Of a DNA stretch of 64,000 bases, positions 54,884 through 63,126 are shown piece by piece. The position numbers were made by a program, and so were the translations under genes. Numbering within the stretch: the first letter of the stretch is position 1; every line of letters starts with the position of its first letter. Source of the DNA: an uncultured Prevotella sp. (GTDB lineage: Bacteria; Bacteroidota; Bacteroidia; Bacteroidales; Bacteroidaceae). The notes beneath the pieces are model-generated. The model did not search any database. It worked only from the letters and a program-made list of their open reading frames with translations, and was not told the DNA's origin. The DNA is taken from NCBI GenBank assembly GCA_900315955.1, contig ONBC01000001.1, forward strand, positions 97,267 through 161,266, written 5' to 3'.

Positions 54884-55759
54884 TTAGGAATGGATCCGCC
54901 TCAGTACCAGTCGCGCCCCTAAGTTGAACACGAGGACGAGGATAAAGAGGATGAAGGCAGCGAGCATCAGCGCACTCTCATACATCGGCACGGAGAGCAT
55001 CTCCCCATAGTTGTTGGCGATGAGTGCAGGAAGTGGATAACAGGCATCGAGGAGCGACTTCGGGATGACAGGCAGGTTGCCGCAGACCATCATCACGGCT
55101 ATCGTCTCACCCAGGGCGCGACTGACCGCTAAGACGAGGGTAGCGATGATACCCGCCATACTCTTGCGGAGGACGACAAACTTGATCGTCTGCCAAGAGG
55201 TGGAACCGAGGGCAAGACTCGACTCGCGCATGCTCGCGGGCACATTGGCGAAAAGTTCGGTGAAGAGACTCGTCATCAGCGGGATGACCATCACGCCCAG
55301 GACGATGCCACCCGCCAAGACCGTGTAACCGCTGGAGGAGAGCTGGAGGGCGGGTGCCACCCAACGGGAGATCCAGGGGATGATGAGCAGCGTGCCCCAG
55401 ACGCCATAGATGACGGAGGGCAGACCGGCGAGGATATCGAGCAGCGAGTTGGAGAGCCTGCGCACCCTGCTGTTGGCATACTCGGAGAGGTAGATGGCAA
55501 GGAGCAGGGAGAGTGGCAAGGCGAGGGCGACGGCAAGGAGCGTCACGGTACCCGTGCCGGCAAGGAAAGGCAGGAAGCCAAACTGTCCCTGCTGCGGCTT
55601 CCACGTCGTAGAGGTCAGCAACGACCACAAAGAGTGGGCATGCAGGATCGGTGCCGACTTGAGGTACAAGCCCACGCCTAAAGCAATGACCAACAGCATG
55701 GCACATACAGCCATGGCAGCCATCAAGTATCCGGCTATTTTATCTTTCCAATAATTCAT
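54884..55759 (-). CDS. pstC: Phosphate-type ABC transporter permease PstC
   Basis: Permease of 291 residues with six helices; the coupling loop reads ELFANVPASMRESSLALGSTSWQT, and FGFLPFLAGTGTVTLLA plus GLPSVIYGVWG are typical PstC blocks. 63 bp separate it from pstA. Confidence 0.88.
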   Translation of the reverse strand: MNYWKDKIAGYLMAAMAVCAMLLVIALGVGLYLKSAPILHAHSLWSLLTSTTWKPQQGQFGFLPFLAGTGTVTLLAVALALPLSLLLAIYLSEYANSRVRRLSNSLLDILAGLPSVIYGVWGTLLIIPWISRWVAPALQLSSSGYTVLAGGIVLGVMVIPLMTSLFTELFANVPASMRESSLALGSTSWQTIKFVVLRKSMAGIIATLVLAVSRALGETIAVMMVCGNLPVIPKSLLDACYPLPALIANNYGEMLSVPMYESALMLAAFILFILVLVFNLGARLVLRRIHS

Positions 55760-55835
55760 ACTAAAGGCCCCGACCCTTCCCTGAAGGAGGGAGATAGCAG
55801 GGGATTAATTGCTTAAACTTTTTTCTTGATGCCTG

Positions 55836-56963
55836 TCAGTGGCTCCACGCGCTCCCACGGTGAGAGGACTGGGGAGCGGCTGGCACCAACCCATTCTTCA
55901 CGGCTGCTTTCTGTCCTTGGGTAAGGACATACCGTAGGAAAGCCTTGACAACGGGATCTCGTGGCTGACCATGTGTCACGAGATAGAGGTTACGGGCAGG
56001 AGGCGTGGGATACTTGCCGGAGGCGATAGCCTGAGAGAGCTCCGTCAGCGTGTCATAGAACCGCTCATCGGCATCGATCCTGCCATTGCCGTTTAGGTCG
56101 ATGGGGATGACGATGATACCGGGATTGGGCTTGCGCGACTTGAGATCATAGACAAACCCGATGTTGTTGAATCCGATGCCATTGATATCTTTCTGTACCG
56201 CCTGCACGACTCCTGGGTCGCCATAGACCGCCGTTCCTTGGAGATCTTCCTGTTTCTTGCCGAGCCATTTCGCCCAGGTCCCCGCCGCGCCACAAGCATC
56301 ACTCCGCGAATAGACATTGACGGGCGCGACACTGCTGTTGCCGACGATCTGTCCCCAGGTCTGCACCTTTCCCGTGATCCACAGCCTGATTGCCGCCTGA
56401 CGCGTCAGTCCATGGGCAAGGACAGCCTGGATATTGGGGTTGTGGACATTGACCGTCGGTATCACGGCATCCTTTGCCACAACAAACCCCACCGCTCCTT
56501 TCTGCTCCTCCTCGGGCTCAAGGTCACGGCTCACCATGCCCAAGTCTACGACATCAGCCAGTGCATCCGTGACACCTTTCCCAGCACCACCCGCGGAGAT
56601 ATCGACACGCACCTTGGGATGGAGCTTCTGAAACGCTGTCCCCCACTCCACGGCAAGGGGATAGAGGGCGAAGGCGCCGGAGAGCGTCACGCGCCCCTGC
56701 AGTTGTCCGTCCTTGTCATACCCGTTCTTCGGCCGCATGCTGCAGGAGGAGAGGAGGAGAAGGAAAAGAAAACAGAGACCCGCTCGCTTTATCCCTCCGC
56801 CGAAAGGGGAAGGTCGGTATGTCTGCTTACCGCTTAAAGGCGCTGTGGCTTCTATAGCTTCTATAGCTTCTATAGCTTCTATAGCTTCTATAGGATCTAT
56901 AGTTTCTATAGCTTCTATAGGATCTATAGCCTCTATAGCATCCATGGTTTCCTTCTTCATCAT
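55836..56963 (-). CDS. pstS: PstS-like substrate-binding lipoprotein with a repeat-encoded N-terminus
   Basis: Binding protein of 375 residues. The first ~37 residues come from a 9-bp repeat array (Ile-Glu-Ala and Ile-Asp-Pro triplets). A lipoprotein signal follows (GLCFLFLLLLSSC), then the PBP2-phosphate fold (LSGAFALYPLAVEW, ISAGGAGKGVTDALADVVDLGM). Near residue 280 the segment DLNGNGRIDADE fits an EF-hand loop. No alternative ATG lies between repeat and signal, so the repeat is probably translated. Ligand may be phosphate; the adjoining sulfur genes leave sulfate possible. Confidence 0.78.
   Translation of the reverse strand: MMKKETMDAIEAIDPIEAIETIDPIEAIEAIEAIEAIEATAPLSGKQTYRPSPFGGGIKRAGLCFLFLLLLSSCSMRPKNGYDKDGQLQGRVTLSGAFALYPLAVEWGTAFQKLHPKVRVDISAGGAGKGVTDALADVVDLGMVSRDLEPEEEQKGAVGFVVAKDAVIPTVNVHNPNIQAVLAHGLTRQAAIRLWITGKVQTWGQIVGNSSVAPVNVYSRSDACGAAGTWAKWLGKKQEDLQGTAVYGDPGVVQAVQKDINGIGFNNIGFVYDLKSRKPNPGIIVIPIDLNGNGRIDADERFYDTLTELSQAIASGKYPTPPARNLYLVTHGQPRDPVVKAFLRYVLTQGQKAAVKNGLVPAAPQSSHRGSAWSH
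56847..56943. repeat. TCTATAGCT 9-bp tandem repeat inside the pstS 5' end, tract 7
   Basis: Ten or so 9-bp units (GCTTCTATA, with GGATCTATA variants) encoding Glu/Asp-Ala/Pro-Ile triplets. Unit length is a multiple of three, so gain or loss of units changes protein length but not frame. Confidence 0.88.
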
Positions 56964-57038
56964 AGTTTTTCTTGTCGTTTGTTTAACCCTGTAACCAACC
57001 TTCCCTTGGGGGAGAGATTAAAAAGAGGGCTTCTTATC

Positions 57039-57749
57039 TCAATACCGCTGGTGCAGTCCGCACTCGCGCTTGTCAGGGGCTTCCCACCACCAACGGCCAG
57101 ACCGCGGGTCATCACCAGGTTTCACGGCCCGCGTGCACGGCTCACAACCGATGCTGGGATAGCCCTTGTCGAAGAGTTTGTTGTAAGGCACGTGCTGCTG
57201 ATGGATATAATCGCGCACCTGCTGCTCCGTCCAGTTGATCAGTGGATTGATCTTCACCATGCCGTGCTGGTCGTCCCACTCGATGAGCTGCATGTCCTTT
57301 CTCGTGACGCTCTGCTCGTGACGCAAGCCACAGATCCAGGCATCCAAGCCCTGGAAAGCACGCTTCAGAGGCTCGAGCTTACGGATGGCGCAGCAGCGAT
57401 GACGGCTCTCGATACTGTTGTAGAACAGGTTGATGCCTTCCTCCCGCACCATGCGCTGCACCTCCCGATAATCGGGGAAGAACACCTCGATCTTGATGTT
57501 ATAGGTGAGGTTCGTACGATCGATAAGCTGATACGTCTCCGGGAAGAGGCGGCCCGTGTCAAGCGTAAAGATCCGAGTAGACTTGTCGATATCGACAATC
57601 ATCTTTGTCAACGCCTGATCTTCGATGGAAAGAGATGACGAGAGGGCGATGCGGTCTTTAAACGCTTTGAGACAATAGGCCAGAACCTCTTCAGGAGACG
57701 CGTCTTTGAAACGCGCGTTAAGCGCAGCAATATCTTCTTTAGTTATCAT
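57039..57749 (-). CDS. cysH: Adenylylsulfate (APS)-type sulfate reductase
   Basis: Protein of 236 residues of the PAPS reductase family. It carries the two Cys pairs of the [4Fe-4S] type (Cys119-Cys120 in RHRCCAIRK and Cys202/Cys205 in IGCEPCTRA) and the C-terminal nucleophile in KRECGLH (Cys230). The cluster predicts APS rather than PAPS as substrate, which fits the lack of a cysC kinase. It should give sulfite for the downstream reductase. The cysN remnant ends 9 bp upstream. Confidence 0.92.
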   Translation of the reverse strand: MITKEDIAALNARFKDASPEEVLAYCLKAFKDRIALSSSLSIEDQALTKMIVDIDKSTRIFTLDTGRLFPETYQLIDRTNLTYNIKIEVFFPDYREVQRMVREEGINLFYNSIESRHRCCAIRKLEPLKRAFQGLDAWICGLRHEQSVTRKDMQLIEWDDQHGMVKINPLINWTEQQVRDYIHQQHVPYNKLFDKGYPSIGCEPCTRAVKPGDDPRSGRWWWEAPDKRECGLHQRY

Positions 57750-57758
57750 AGAACACCT

Positions 57759-59003
57759 TTATAATATCATACCGGCACCCACCGTCTCGTTGGTATCGGG
57801 ATCGATGAAGATGAGAGACCCCGTGACGCGATTGTGGCGGTAACTGTCGAAGACCAACGGAGAGGCAGTGTGCACAGCGATCTCCGCGATGTCGTTCATG
57901 TTGAGCGAGGTCACGCCCGTCTCCTTCTCCAAGGTGTTGATGTTACGGCGGGAGATGATCTCACGCACCAGGCCGACGGTCTCGAAGGTCTCCTGGCGGA
58001 TGATGTATTTCTTACGCAGCTGCAGCGGGTTCTCATTGAACCAGCACACATCCATCTTCACATCCTGCGAGATCTGCGGCTGGGGCTCGTCGGCCTTGAC
58101 GAGGATATCGCCCCGACTGATATCGATCTCATCGTTGAGCTGGATGGTGACACTCAGCGGGGCGAAGATCTCGTCGAGCTCCTCCTCAGCCTGAGAGAGC
58201 CTTTTCACCGTGCTCTCCTGACCGGAGGGCAACACCTTGATACGGTCACCGACACGCAGGGTGCCGCTCGCCACACGGCCGGCATAACCACGGAAGTCGC
58301 GGTACTTGTCAGAGATAGGACGGATGACATACTGCACGGGGTAACGGAACTCAGCCGGTCCGTTCTTATGGTCGACAGGCACCGTCTCGAGATATTCGAG
58401 CAGGGGCTTGCCGGTATACCACGGCATGCGGTCCGACTTGTTCACCACATTGTCGCCGTCCTTGGCACTGATCGGGATGAAGACGACGTTCTAGATGTTC
58501 AGCACCTCCGACATCTTCATGTAATCGGCTTTGATCTTGTTGTATACCGCTTCGGAGAAATCGACGAGGTCCATCTTGTTGATCGCCACCACGATATTCG
58601 GGATACCGAGGAGCGAGGAGATGTAACTGTGGCGCACCGTCTGTTCCAGTACCCCGTGGCGGGCATCGACAAGGATGATGCTCAGGTCTGCCGTAGAGGC
58701 GCCCGTCACCATGTTACGGGTGTACTGCACGTGTCCCGGGGTATCGGCGATGATAAACTTACGCTTGGGTGTAGCGAAATAGCGGTAAGCCACATCGATG
58801 GTGATGCCCTGCTCTCGCTCAGCCCGCAGACCGTCGGTGAGCAGTGCGAGGTTCACCCCCTCGTTGCCGCGCGCCTTGGAAGCTTGTTCCACGGCTTCGA
58901 GCTGGTCTTCAAAGATTGACTTACTATCGTAAAGCAGACGGCCGATGAGTGTGCTCTTGCCGTCGTCCACGCTGCCTGCTGTAGAGAAGCGGAGCAGCTG
59001 CAT
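57759..59003 (-). pseudogene. cysN: Sulfate adenylyltransferase GTPase subunit, internal amber codon
   Basis: Frame of 415 codons with all CysN features: P-loop GSVDDGKST near residue 10, [18 protein letters not shown], then after codon 171 the continuing text VVFIPISAKDGDNVV and the domain II/III barrels to the natural end. Codon 171 is TAG (58493-58491) between ILE-type EVLNI and NVVFIPIS. No other break is seen. The change is most simply a point mutation of a Gln or Lys codon, or a sequencing error. As read, no full subunit is made. Confidence 0.85.
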
Positions 59004-59054
59004 ATCTATAATGACAATAGTAATGATAAAACTGGGTAAAGGTCGCGGTGTTTT

Positions 59055-59230
59055 TTAGAAGTAGCCTGCCTTCTTTCTGTCCTCCATAGCCGTCTCCGAG
59101 CGTTTGTCGTCGGCTCTGCCTCCGCGCTCCGTGACACGGCTGGCAGCGATCTCCTCAATGATATCTTCCACGCTGTGCGCCTTCGACTCGGTGAGACCGG
59201 TGCAGGTGATGTCGCCGATGGTACGGCAAC
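59055..59230 (-). pseudogene. cysD: C-terminal fragment of sulfate adenylyltransferase subunit 2
   Basis: The last ~57 codons of CysD: RTIGDITCTGLTESKAHS, then IIEEIAASRVTERGGRADD, and the typical end MEDRKKAGYF with TAA at 59057-59055. Everything before (ATP pyrophosphatase domain, ~245 residues) is missing; the frame is joined upstream to a siroheme-synthase gene. The fragment ends 52 bp before cysN, the usual cysDN spacing. Confidence 0.85.
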
Positions 59231-59490
59231 GCCTTGATGTGGTGGTTCAGGGCGGCATCGCCTGTACAGACGAAGAGCAGCTGCACACCCTCAAGGTCTC
59301 CCTCCTCGAACGGCCGTTCGATCACGGTGAACGGCAACTGCTTCAGAGCGTCACTGACCTCCTGGGCGATGACCGTCGCCTGATCGGTGAAACGGTGGAG
59401 GATCTGCGCTTTGTGCGTCGCCACCTTACCGCCACCGACGATGAGGATGCTACGGCCGTTGATGCGGACCGAGACAGATAAGAAATCCAT
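59226..59490 (-). pseudogene. N-terminal fragment of siroheme synthase (precorrin-2 dehydrogenase)
   Basis: From ATG 59490: MDFLSVSVRINGRSILIVGG, GGKVATHKAQILHRF, then LQLLFVCTGD-like text GVQLLFVCTGDAALNHHIKAL, the NAD-binding half of a Met8/CysG-type enzyme. After about 88 codons the sequence switches into the cysD fragment in another frame. The rest (dimerisation and chelatase part) is missing. It follows the TusA gene by five bases. Without it siroheme for the reductase must come from elsewhere. Confidence 0.8.
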
Positions 59491-59495
59491 AGTGA

Positions 59496-59864
59496 TTATT
59501 TCTTCTTGATCAGCACTTTCCAGAAGCCTTCGGGCTGTTGCTCCATCTTCAGGACGGTATGTCCCTCGTTTCTCACACTCCCCGGCACGTTCTGGATAGA
59601 CTGGCCGTCGTCGAGCTGGATCTCCAAGGTCTGTCCCGAGCGCATCGGCGTGAGGGCAATCTTGGTCTTGACGAAGTTCATCGGGCAAGCTACCCCGCGG
59701 AAATCTTTGAATACATCCGCCTGGGCGTCATCCTTCTGATCTTCCGCCTTCTGCTCTTCCGTCGCTTTGACATTTGACTGGACTTCCGGACTTCTGGACT
59801 TCTTTCTGTCCTTCCGTGACCCCATGGAACTGCAGACTATCGTCCATGCCTTTGTAAAGGGCAT
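59496..59864 (-). CDS. TusA-like sulfur carrier protein
   Basis: The C-terminal ~75 residues are a TusA fold: DFRGVACPMNFVKTKIAL with the sulfur-carrying Cys in the Cys-Pro motif, then LEIQLDDGQSIQNVPGSVRNEG. A Lys/Glu/Asp linker precedes it. The open frame overlaps the reductase gene by 137 bp out of frame; a start at the ATG in MGSRKDRKK (near 59825) is possible. It may have been the C-terminal domain of the reductase before a frameshift in the short repeat at 59777-59817. Likely a carrier of persulfide sulfur to or from the reductase. Confidence 0.72.
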   Translation of the reverse strand: MPFTKAWTIVCSSMGSRKDRKKSRSPEVQSNVKATEEQKAEDQKDDAQADVFKDFRGVACPMNFVKTKIALTPMRSGQTLEIQLDDGQSIQNVPGSVRNEGHTVLKMEQQPEGFWKVLIKKK

Positions 59865-61881
59865 TCAGCAAGTCGGCAAGCTCACCGATGAGTGCCGTGT
59901 AAGGCAACAAGTCACCATTTTGTCGACGGACATCCACGAGCACCCGGTATCTCTCCGGCACGATGCCCGCACCAATAAACTCCTTGAGGAACCCGTTGAA
60001 CACATCGTCGTCGGTGCGTGGGTCGAGACCGCGCGTGACGAGGAGCATACGTGCCTCAGAGAAGACGATCTCGGAGAGGAGCTTCTGACGCTCGCTGTCC
60101 GTGGCAGCGTTCTCCAACGCTTTGCGCTTCTCACGAATGGTATCCTGGTCGATGTCGATGATGTCGAAGAGTCCGGCAGAGCACTCTGCCTGTCCATATT
60201 TGATGAGTGAGAACTTCTCGTCGTCATCGTAGTCGAAGTAGACGTCGGGCGCCTCAGCGAAAGGAGCGACATGCCCGTACTTGTTCTTCAGCAGGTCGGT
60301 GACGACCTTGCCGCCCCGCTCGGCGACATACTGGTAATAGTCGGTATACTCAGCCTGATGGCTGATGACGTCCCGGAGATAATCCTCGACGAAGGCGGGC
60401 ACGTTCTTGGCAGCGACATACCCCACCTGGAGGTCGATGGCGTTCTTGCCTTTGAGCGGCAGCCAGACGGTATAGGCTGGATAAGGATCGTCGCCTACAC
60501 GACCCACACGGCCACTGAAGCCGAGGTCAGCCCACGTAGCATTGGCACAGATATTCGTGCACCCGTTCATCTTCAGTTCGAAGTCGGGGATGGCATCAAG
60601 GTCGAGGTCACTGTTCAGCAACCGCTTCGTGATGGCGTCGATGGCGCCCTTCGGCATGCAGATACCGAGACGGCAGGTGTCGGCACCGGTGCAGGAGGTG
60701 AGACTCGTGACAACGGCAGGCTCATCGATCTGATACACGCCGATCTTCTTGAAGAAGCGGTAGATGTTCGGCAGATAAGCTGCTTCGATGTTACGCACCT
60801 GAATCTGCTCCTTCTTCGTGAAGCGGATGACATCGTCACCGTAGTTGTCGAGATAGTCGGCGATCTGTGCGAAAAACTCGGGCGAGCCATTGCCGTGAGG
60901 GATGGCGATATAAGCATACCACAGACCATCGGGCTGCTGATGGGCATAGCGCCGTTTCCAGGTCTTGAACGACTCGTGGGTGTCCTCAACGGGTGCGAAC
61001 GACGGGTTGTGATGGTCGGGCGCCATGACCGTTGCCGGCGCATGGAAGTCGAGCGACGGATCGTCCTTCAAGGCATTAAACTCATCCATATACATCCGCT
61101 TAGCCTCCTCTTCCCCATAGCGGTAGAAGACATAACGCATGCGCGCCTTATGCCGGTTACGGCGGTTGCCGTACTTATTGAACCAGTTCTTCAGCGCCTT
61201 GGCAGCGCGATAAAGATCTTTCTCCGGCAGGAAGTCGAAGACCTCGAAACCGGTGGTAGGGTTAGGAGCCGTACTGCCGGCAATGAGCACACGGAAACCA
61301 CGCTGACCCGCCACGACACGCGCCTGCAAGCCTAAGTCGGCGACATAAGAATGGTTGGCGTGCGCCACATCATAGTCGAACGCCACCTTATATTTTCGGG
61401 GCATCGTGAACGAGTCTTTCTCGGCGATGAGCAGAGAGGTCAGTTCCTCGACATAAGGATAGACATCGAAAGCCTCATCGGCGGTCACGCCACTGCGGTC
61501 GTTGACCATCATGTTACGCACGGTGTTTCCACCGCCGCCGGCTGTGGAGAGCCCATATTTGGCAAGCTTGCGCAGCGCCGGTGTGGCATCGAGGATGTCG
61601 ACATTGTGGATCTGGATCTCCTGGCGCGTGGTGATATGCAGATGGGAGGCAGAGACCTGATGACCGATGAAAGCCACCTCCTTCAACTGCTTCGGGGTGA
61701 TGAGCCCACCTGTGCAGCGGATACGCAGCATGTGGTGATGGTTCTTACGCTGCTCGTAGATACCCATCGGCACGCGGTTCGACTTCAGCTCTCCGGCTGT
61801 GATCTCACCGGCTTTATATTTCTTGATAAGCGACTCGGTATAGTCGATGTCACTTGCTAAGGTTGTCGGAATTCTGTACAT
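59728..61881 (-). CDS. Ferredoxin-type nitrite/sulfite reductase (siroheme, 4Fe-4S)
   Basis: Protein of 717 residues with duplicated ferrodoxin-like and sirohaem domains. The sirohaem-cluster ligands are Cys397, Cys403, Cys441 and Cys445 (TSCTGADTCRLG and NGCTNIC), and the substrate-site basic block is HLHITTRQEIQIHN near 81. In this operon it should make sulfide from sulfite, the Sir role, rather than reduce nitrite. The final ~30 residues are low-complexity, run through an AGTCC repeat, and end out of frame with TusA. Its start overlaps the JAMM protease gene by 32 bp. Confidence 0.88.
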   Translation of the reverse strand: MYRIPTTLASDIDYTESLIKKYKAGEITAGELKSNRVPMGIYEQRKNHHHMLRIRCTGGLITPKQLKEVAFIGHQVSASHLHITTRQEIQIHNVDILDATPALRKLAKYGLSTAGGGGNTVRNMMVNDRSGVTADEAFDVYPYVEELTSLLIAEKDSFTMPRKYKVAFDYDVAHANHSYVADLGLQARVVAGQRGFRVLIAGSTAPNPTTGFEVFDFLPEKDLYRAAKALKNWFNKYGNRRNRHKARMRYVFYRYGEEEAKRMYMDEFNALKDDPSLDFHAPATVMAPDHHNPSFAPVEDTHESFKTWKRRYAHQQPDGLWYAYIAIPHGNGSPEFFAQIADYLDNYGDDVIRFTKKEQIQVRNIEAAYLPNIYRFFKKIGVYQIDEPAVVTSLTSCTGADTCRLGICMPKGAIDAITKRLLNSDLDLDAIPDFELKMNGCTNICANATWADLGFSGRVGRVGDDPYPAYTVWLPLKGKNAIDLQVGYVAAKNVPAFVEDYLRDVISHQAEYTDYYQYVAERGGKVVTDLLKNKYGHVAPFAEAPDVYFDYDDDEKFSLIKYGQAECSAGLFDIIDIDQDTIREKRKALENAATDSERQKLLSEIVFSEARMLLVTRGLDPRTDDDVFNGFLKEFIGAGIVPERYRVLVDVRRQNGDLLPYTALIGELADLLNALYKGMDDSLQFHGVTEGQKEVQKSGSPVKCQSDGRAEGGRSEG

Positions 61882-62263
61882 AATGTTCTTGTTTATCCAC
61901 TACCTGATTATTCTTTATCCCGAACGAGTTGAGATGTATGCCCTGGTAGAGAGAGAGGATGGCATAGCGTATCGTCGGGTCATTGGCCAGTCGCAGATCC
62001 TCCTGTGACGGACGGGAAGGCGAGGCAGGATGGGAGTGCCAGTTGGCGAGAATCCTCAAGCCGTGCTGGCGGGCGTAGCGCAGAGCGGCAAACTGGTCCT
62101 TCGGGGCGAAAGAGAAATGCTCTGAGCTGTGGTCGATGTTCTCCATCCAATAGTTCTCCGTCACTTCTCCGTCCTTGCCCAAGAGGTAGCCACACGTCTC
62201 TAACGGCGCGTCTTTCTGTGCCTGAGCAATGAGCTCGTCTATAACATGCTGCGGTATCGTCAT
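61850..62263 (-). CDS. hcyD: JAMM/MPN+ metalloprotease, HcyD-like
   Basis: Protein of 137 residues with the full JAMM zinc site: Glu22 (APLETCGYL), His76 and His78 (NWHSHP), Ser86 and Asp89 (RPSQED). Small stand-alone JAMM enzymes beside ThiS-like proteins trim their C-termini or release the product amino acid. Here the carrier ends in Gly-Gly-Gly-Ala-Ala, so it should remove the two Ala and later free homocysteine. It overlaps the reductase start by 32 bp. Confidence 0.85.
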   Translation of the reverse strand: MTIPQHVIDELIAQAQKDAPLETCGYLLGKDGEVTENYWMENIDHSSEHFSFAPKDQFAALRYARQHGLRILANWHSHPASPSRPSQEDLRLANDPTIRYAILSLYQGIHLNSFGIKNNQVVDKQEHYVQNSDNLSK

Positions 62264-62287
62264 ATTCTTTTTCTTTATATTTAGCAG

Positions 62288-62313
62288 GTCCGAAGTCCAG
62301 AGATCCTTCGGAC
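62288..62313. other. Hairpin between hcyD and hcyF
   Basis: GTCCGAAG (62288-62295) and CTTCGGAC (62306-62313), with AAGTCC repeated inside. No T-run on the minus strand. Sequence is of the AGTCCGGA type also found at 27.15 and 59.78 kb. Confidence 0.5.
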
Positions 62314-62316
62314 TTC

Positions 62317-63126
62317 TTATTTCTCATGCAGGTCGCACGCAGCCTGCTCGTAATCGATGAGCTCCGTGATCGTCGGGTGCGAGCCACAGACGGGGCAAGA
62401 GTCGCGCTGCTTGACAGGGATGGTACGAAACTCCATCGTCTTGGCATCGAAGGTGAGCAGCCGGTTGGTCAGCAGTTTGCCTATCCCCAAGATATATTTG
62501 AGCGCCTCGGCAGCCTGGATCGTTCCCAACATGCCGGCGATGGCACCTAAGACACCTGCCTGCGAACAGGTCGGGACGGAACCCACGGGTGGCGGTTCCT
62601 TGAACATACAACGGTAACAAGCAGAGCCGGGGACATGGGTGAAGGTCTGGCCGCGGAAACGGAGGATCCCACCGTGACTGAAGGCTTTGCCCGCCTTGAC
62701 GCAGGCATCATTGATCAGAAACTTCACCGGGAAATTGTCGGTACCATCGATGATGAAGTCGTAGTCCTTGATGATATCCATGATGTTGTCACTGTAAAGG
62801 AACGCATGGATGGCATTGACCTTGACGTCGGGGTTGATGGCTTCCATCTTCTCCTTGGCGCTCTCGACCTTCGGACGCCCCACATCCTTCGTGAAATGGA
62901 TGATCTGTCGCTGGAGGTTGCTCAGATCCACGACATCGCCGTCGACAATGCCGATCGTTCCTACACCGGCAGCAGCGAGATACATGGCGGCAGGGGCTCC
63001 GAGGCCACCCGCGCCGATGATCAGCACTTTAGCGTTGAGAATCTTTTCCTGACCCTCCAAGCCGACATCCTGAAGGAGAATGTGGCGGCTGTAACGCTCT
63101 ATCTGCGATTCAGTGAGATCGATCAT
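62317..63126 (-). CDS. hcyF: ThiF/MoeB-type carrier-protein adenylyltransferase, HcyF-like
   Basis: E1-like enzyme of 269 residues. ATP site GAGGLGAP at 38-45, conserved Arg finger RQIIHF, zinc ligands Cys170/Cys173 and Cys244/Cys247, and a loop Cys187 (VPTCSQAG). It activates the C-terminal Gly of the carrier as an acyl-adenylate, to be attacked by sulfide. Its start overlaps the carrier's stop (ATGA). ThiF or MoeB proper are less likely, as no thiamin or molybdopterin gene is near. Confidence 0.88.
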   Translation of the reverse strand: MIDLTESQIERYSRHILLQDVGLEGQEKILNAKVLIIGAGGLGAPAAMYLAAAGVGTIGIVDGDVVDLSNLQRQIIHFTKDVGRPKVESAKEKMEAINPDVKVNAIHAFLYSDNIMDIIKDYDFIIDGTDNFPVKFLINDACVKAGKAFSHGGILRFRGQTFTHVPGSACYRCMFKEPPPVGSVPTCSQAGVLGAIAGMLGTIQAAEALKYILGIGKLLTNRLLTFDAKTMEFRTIPVKQRDSCPVCGSHPTITELIDYEQAACDLHEK

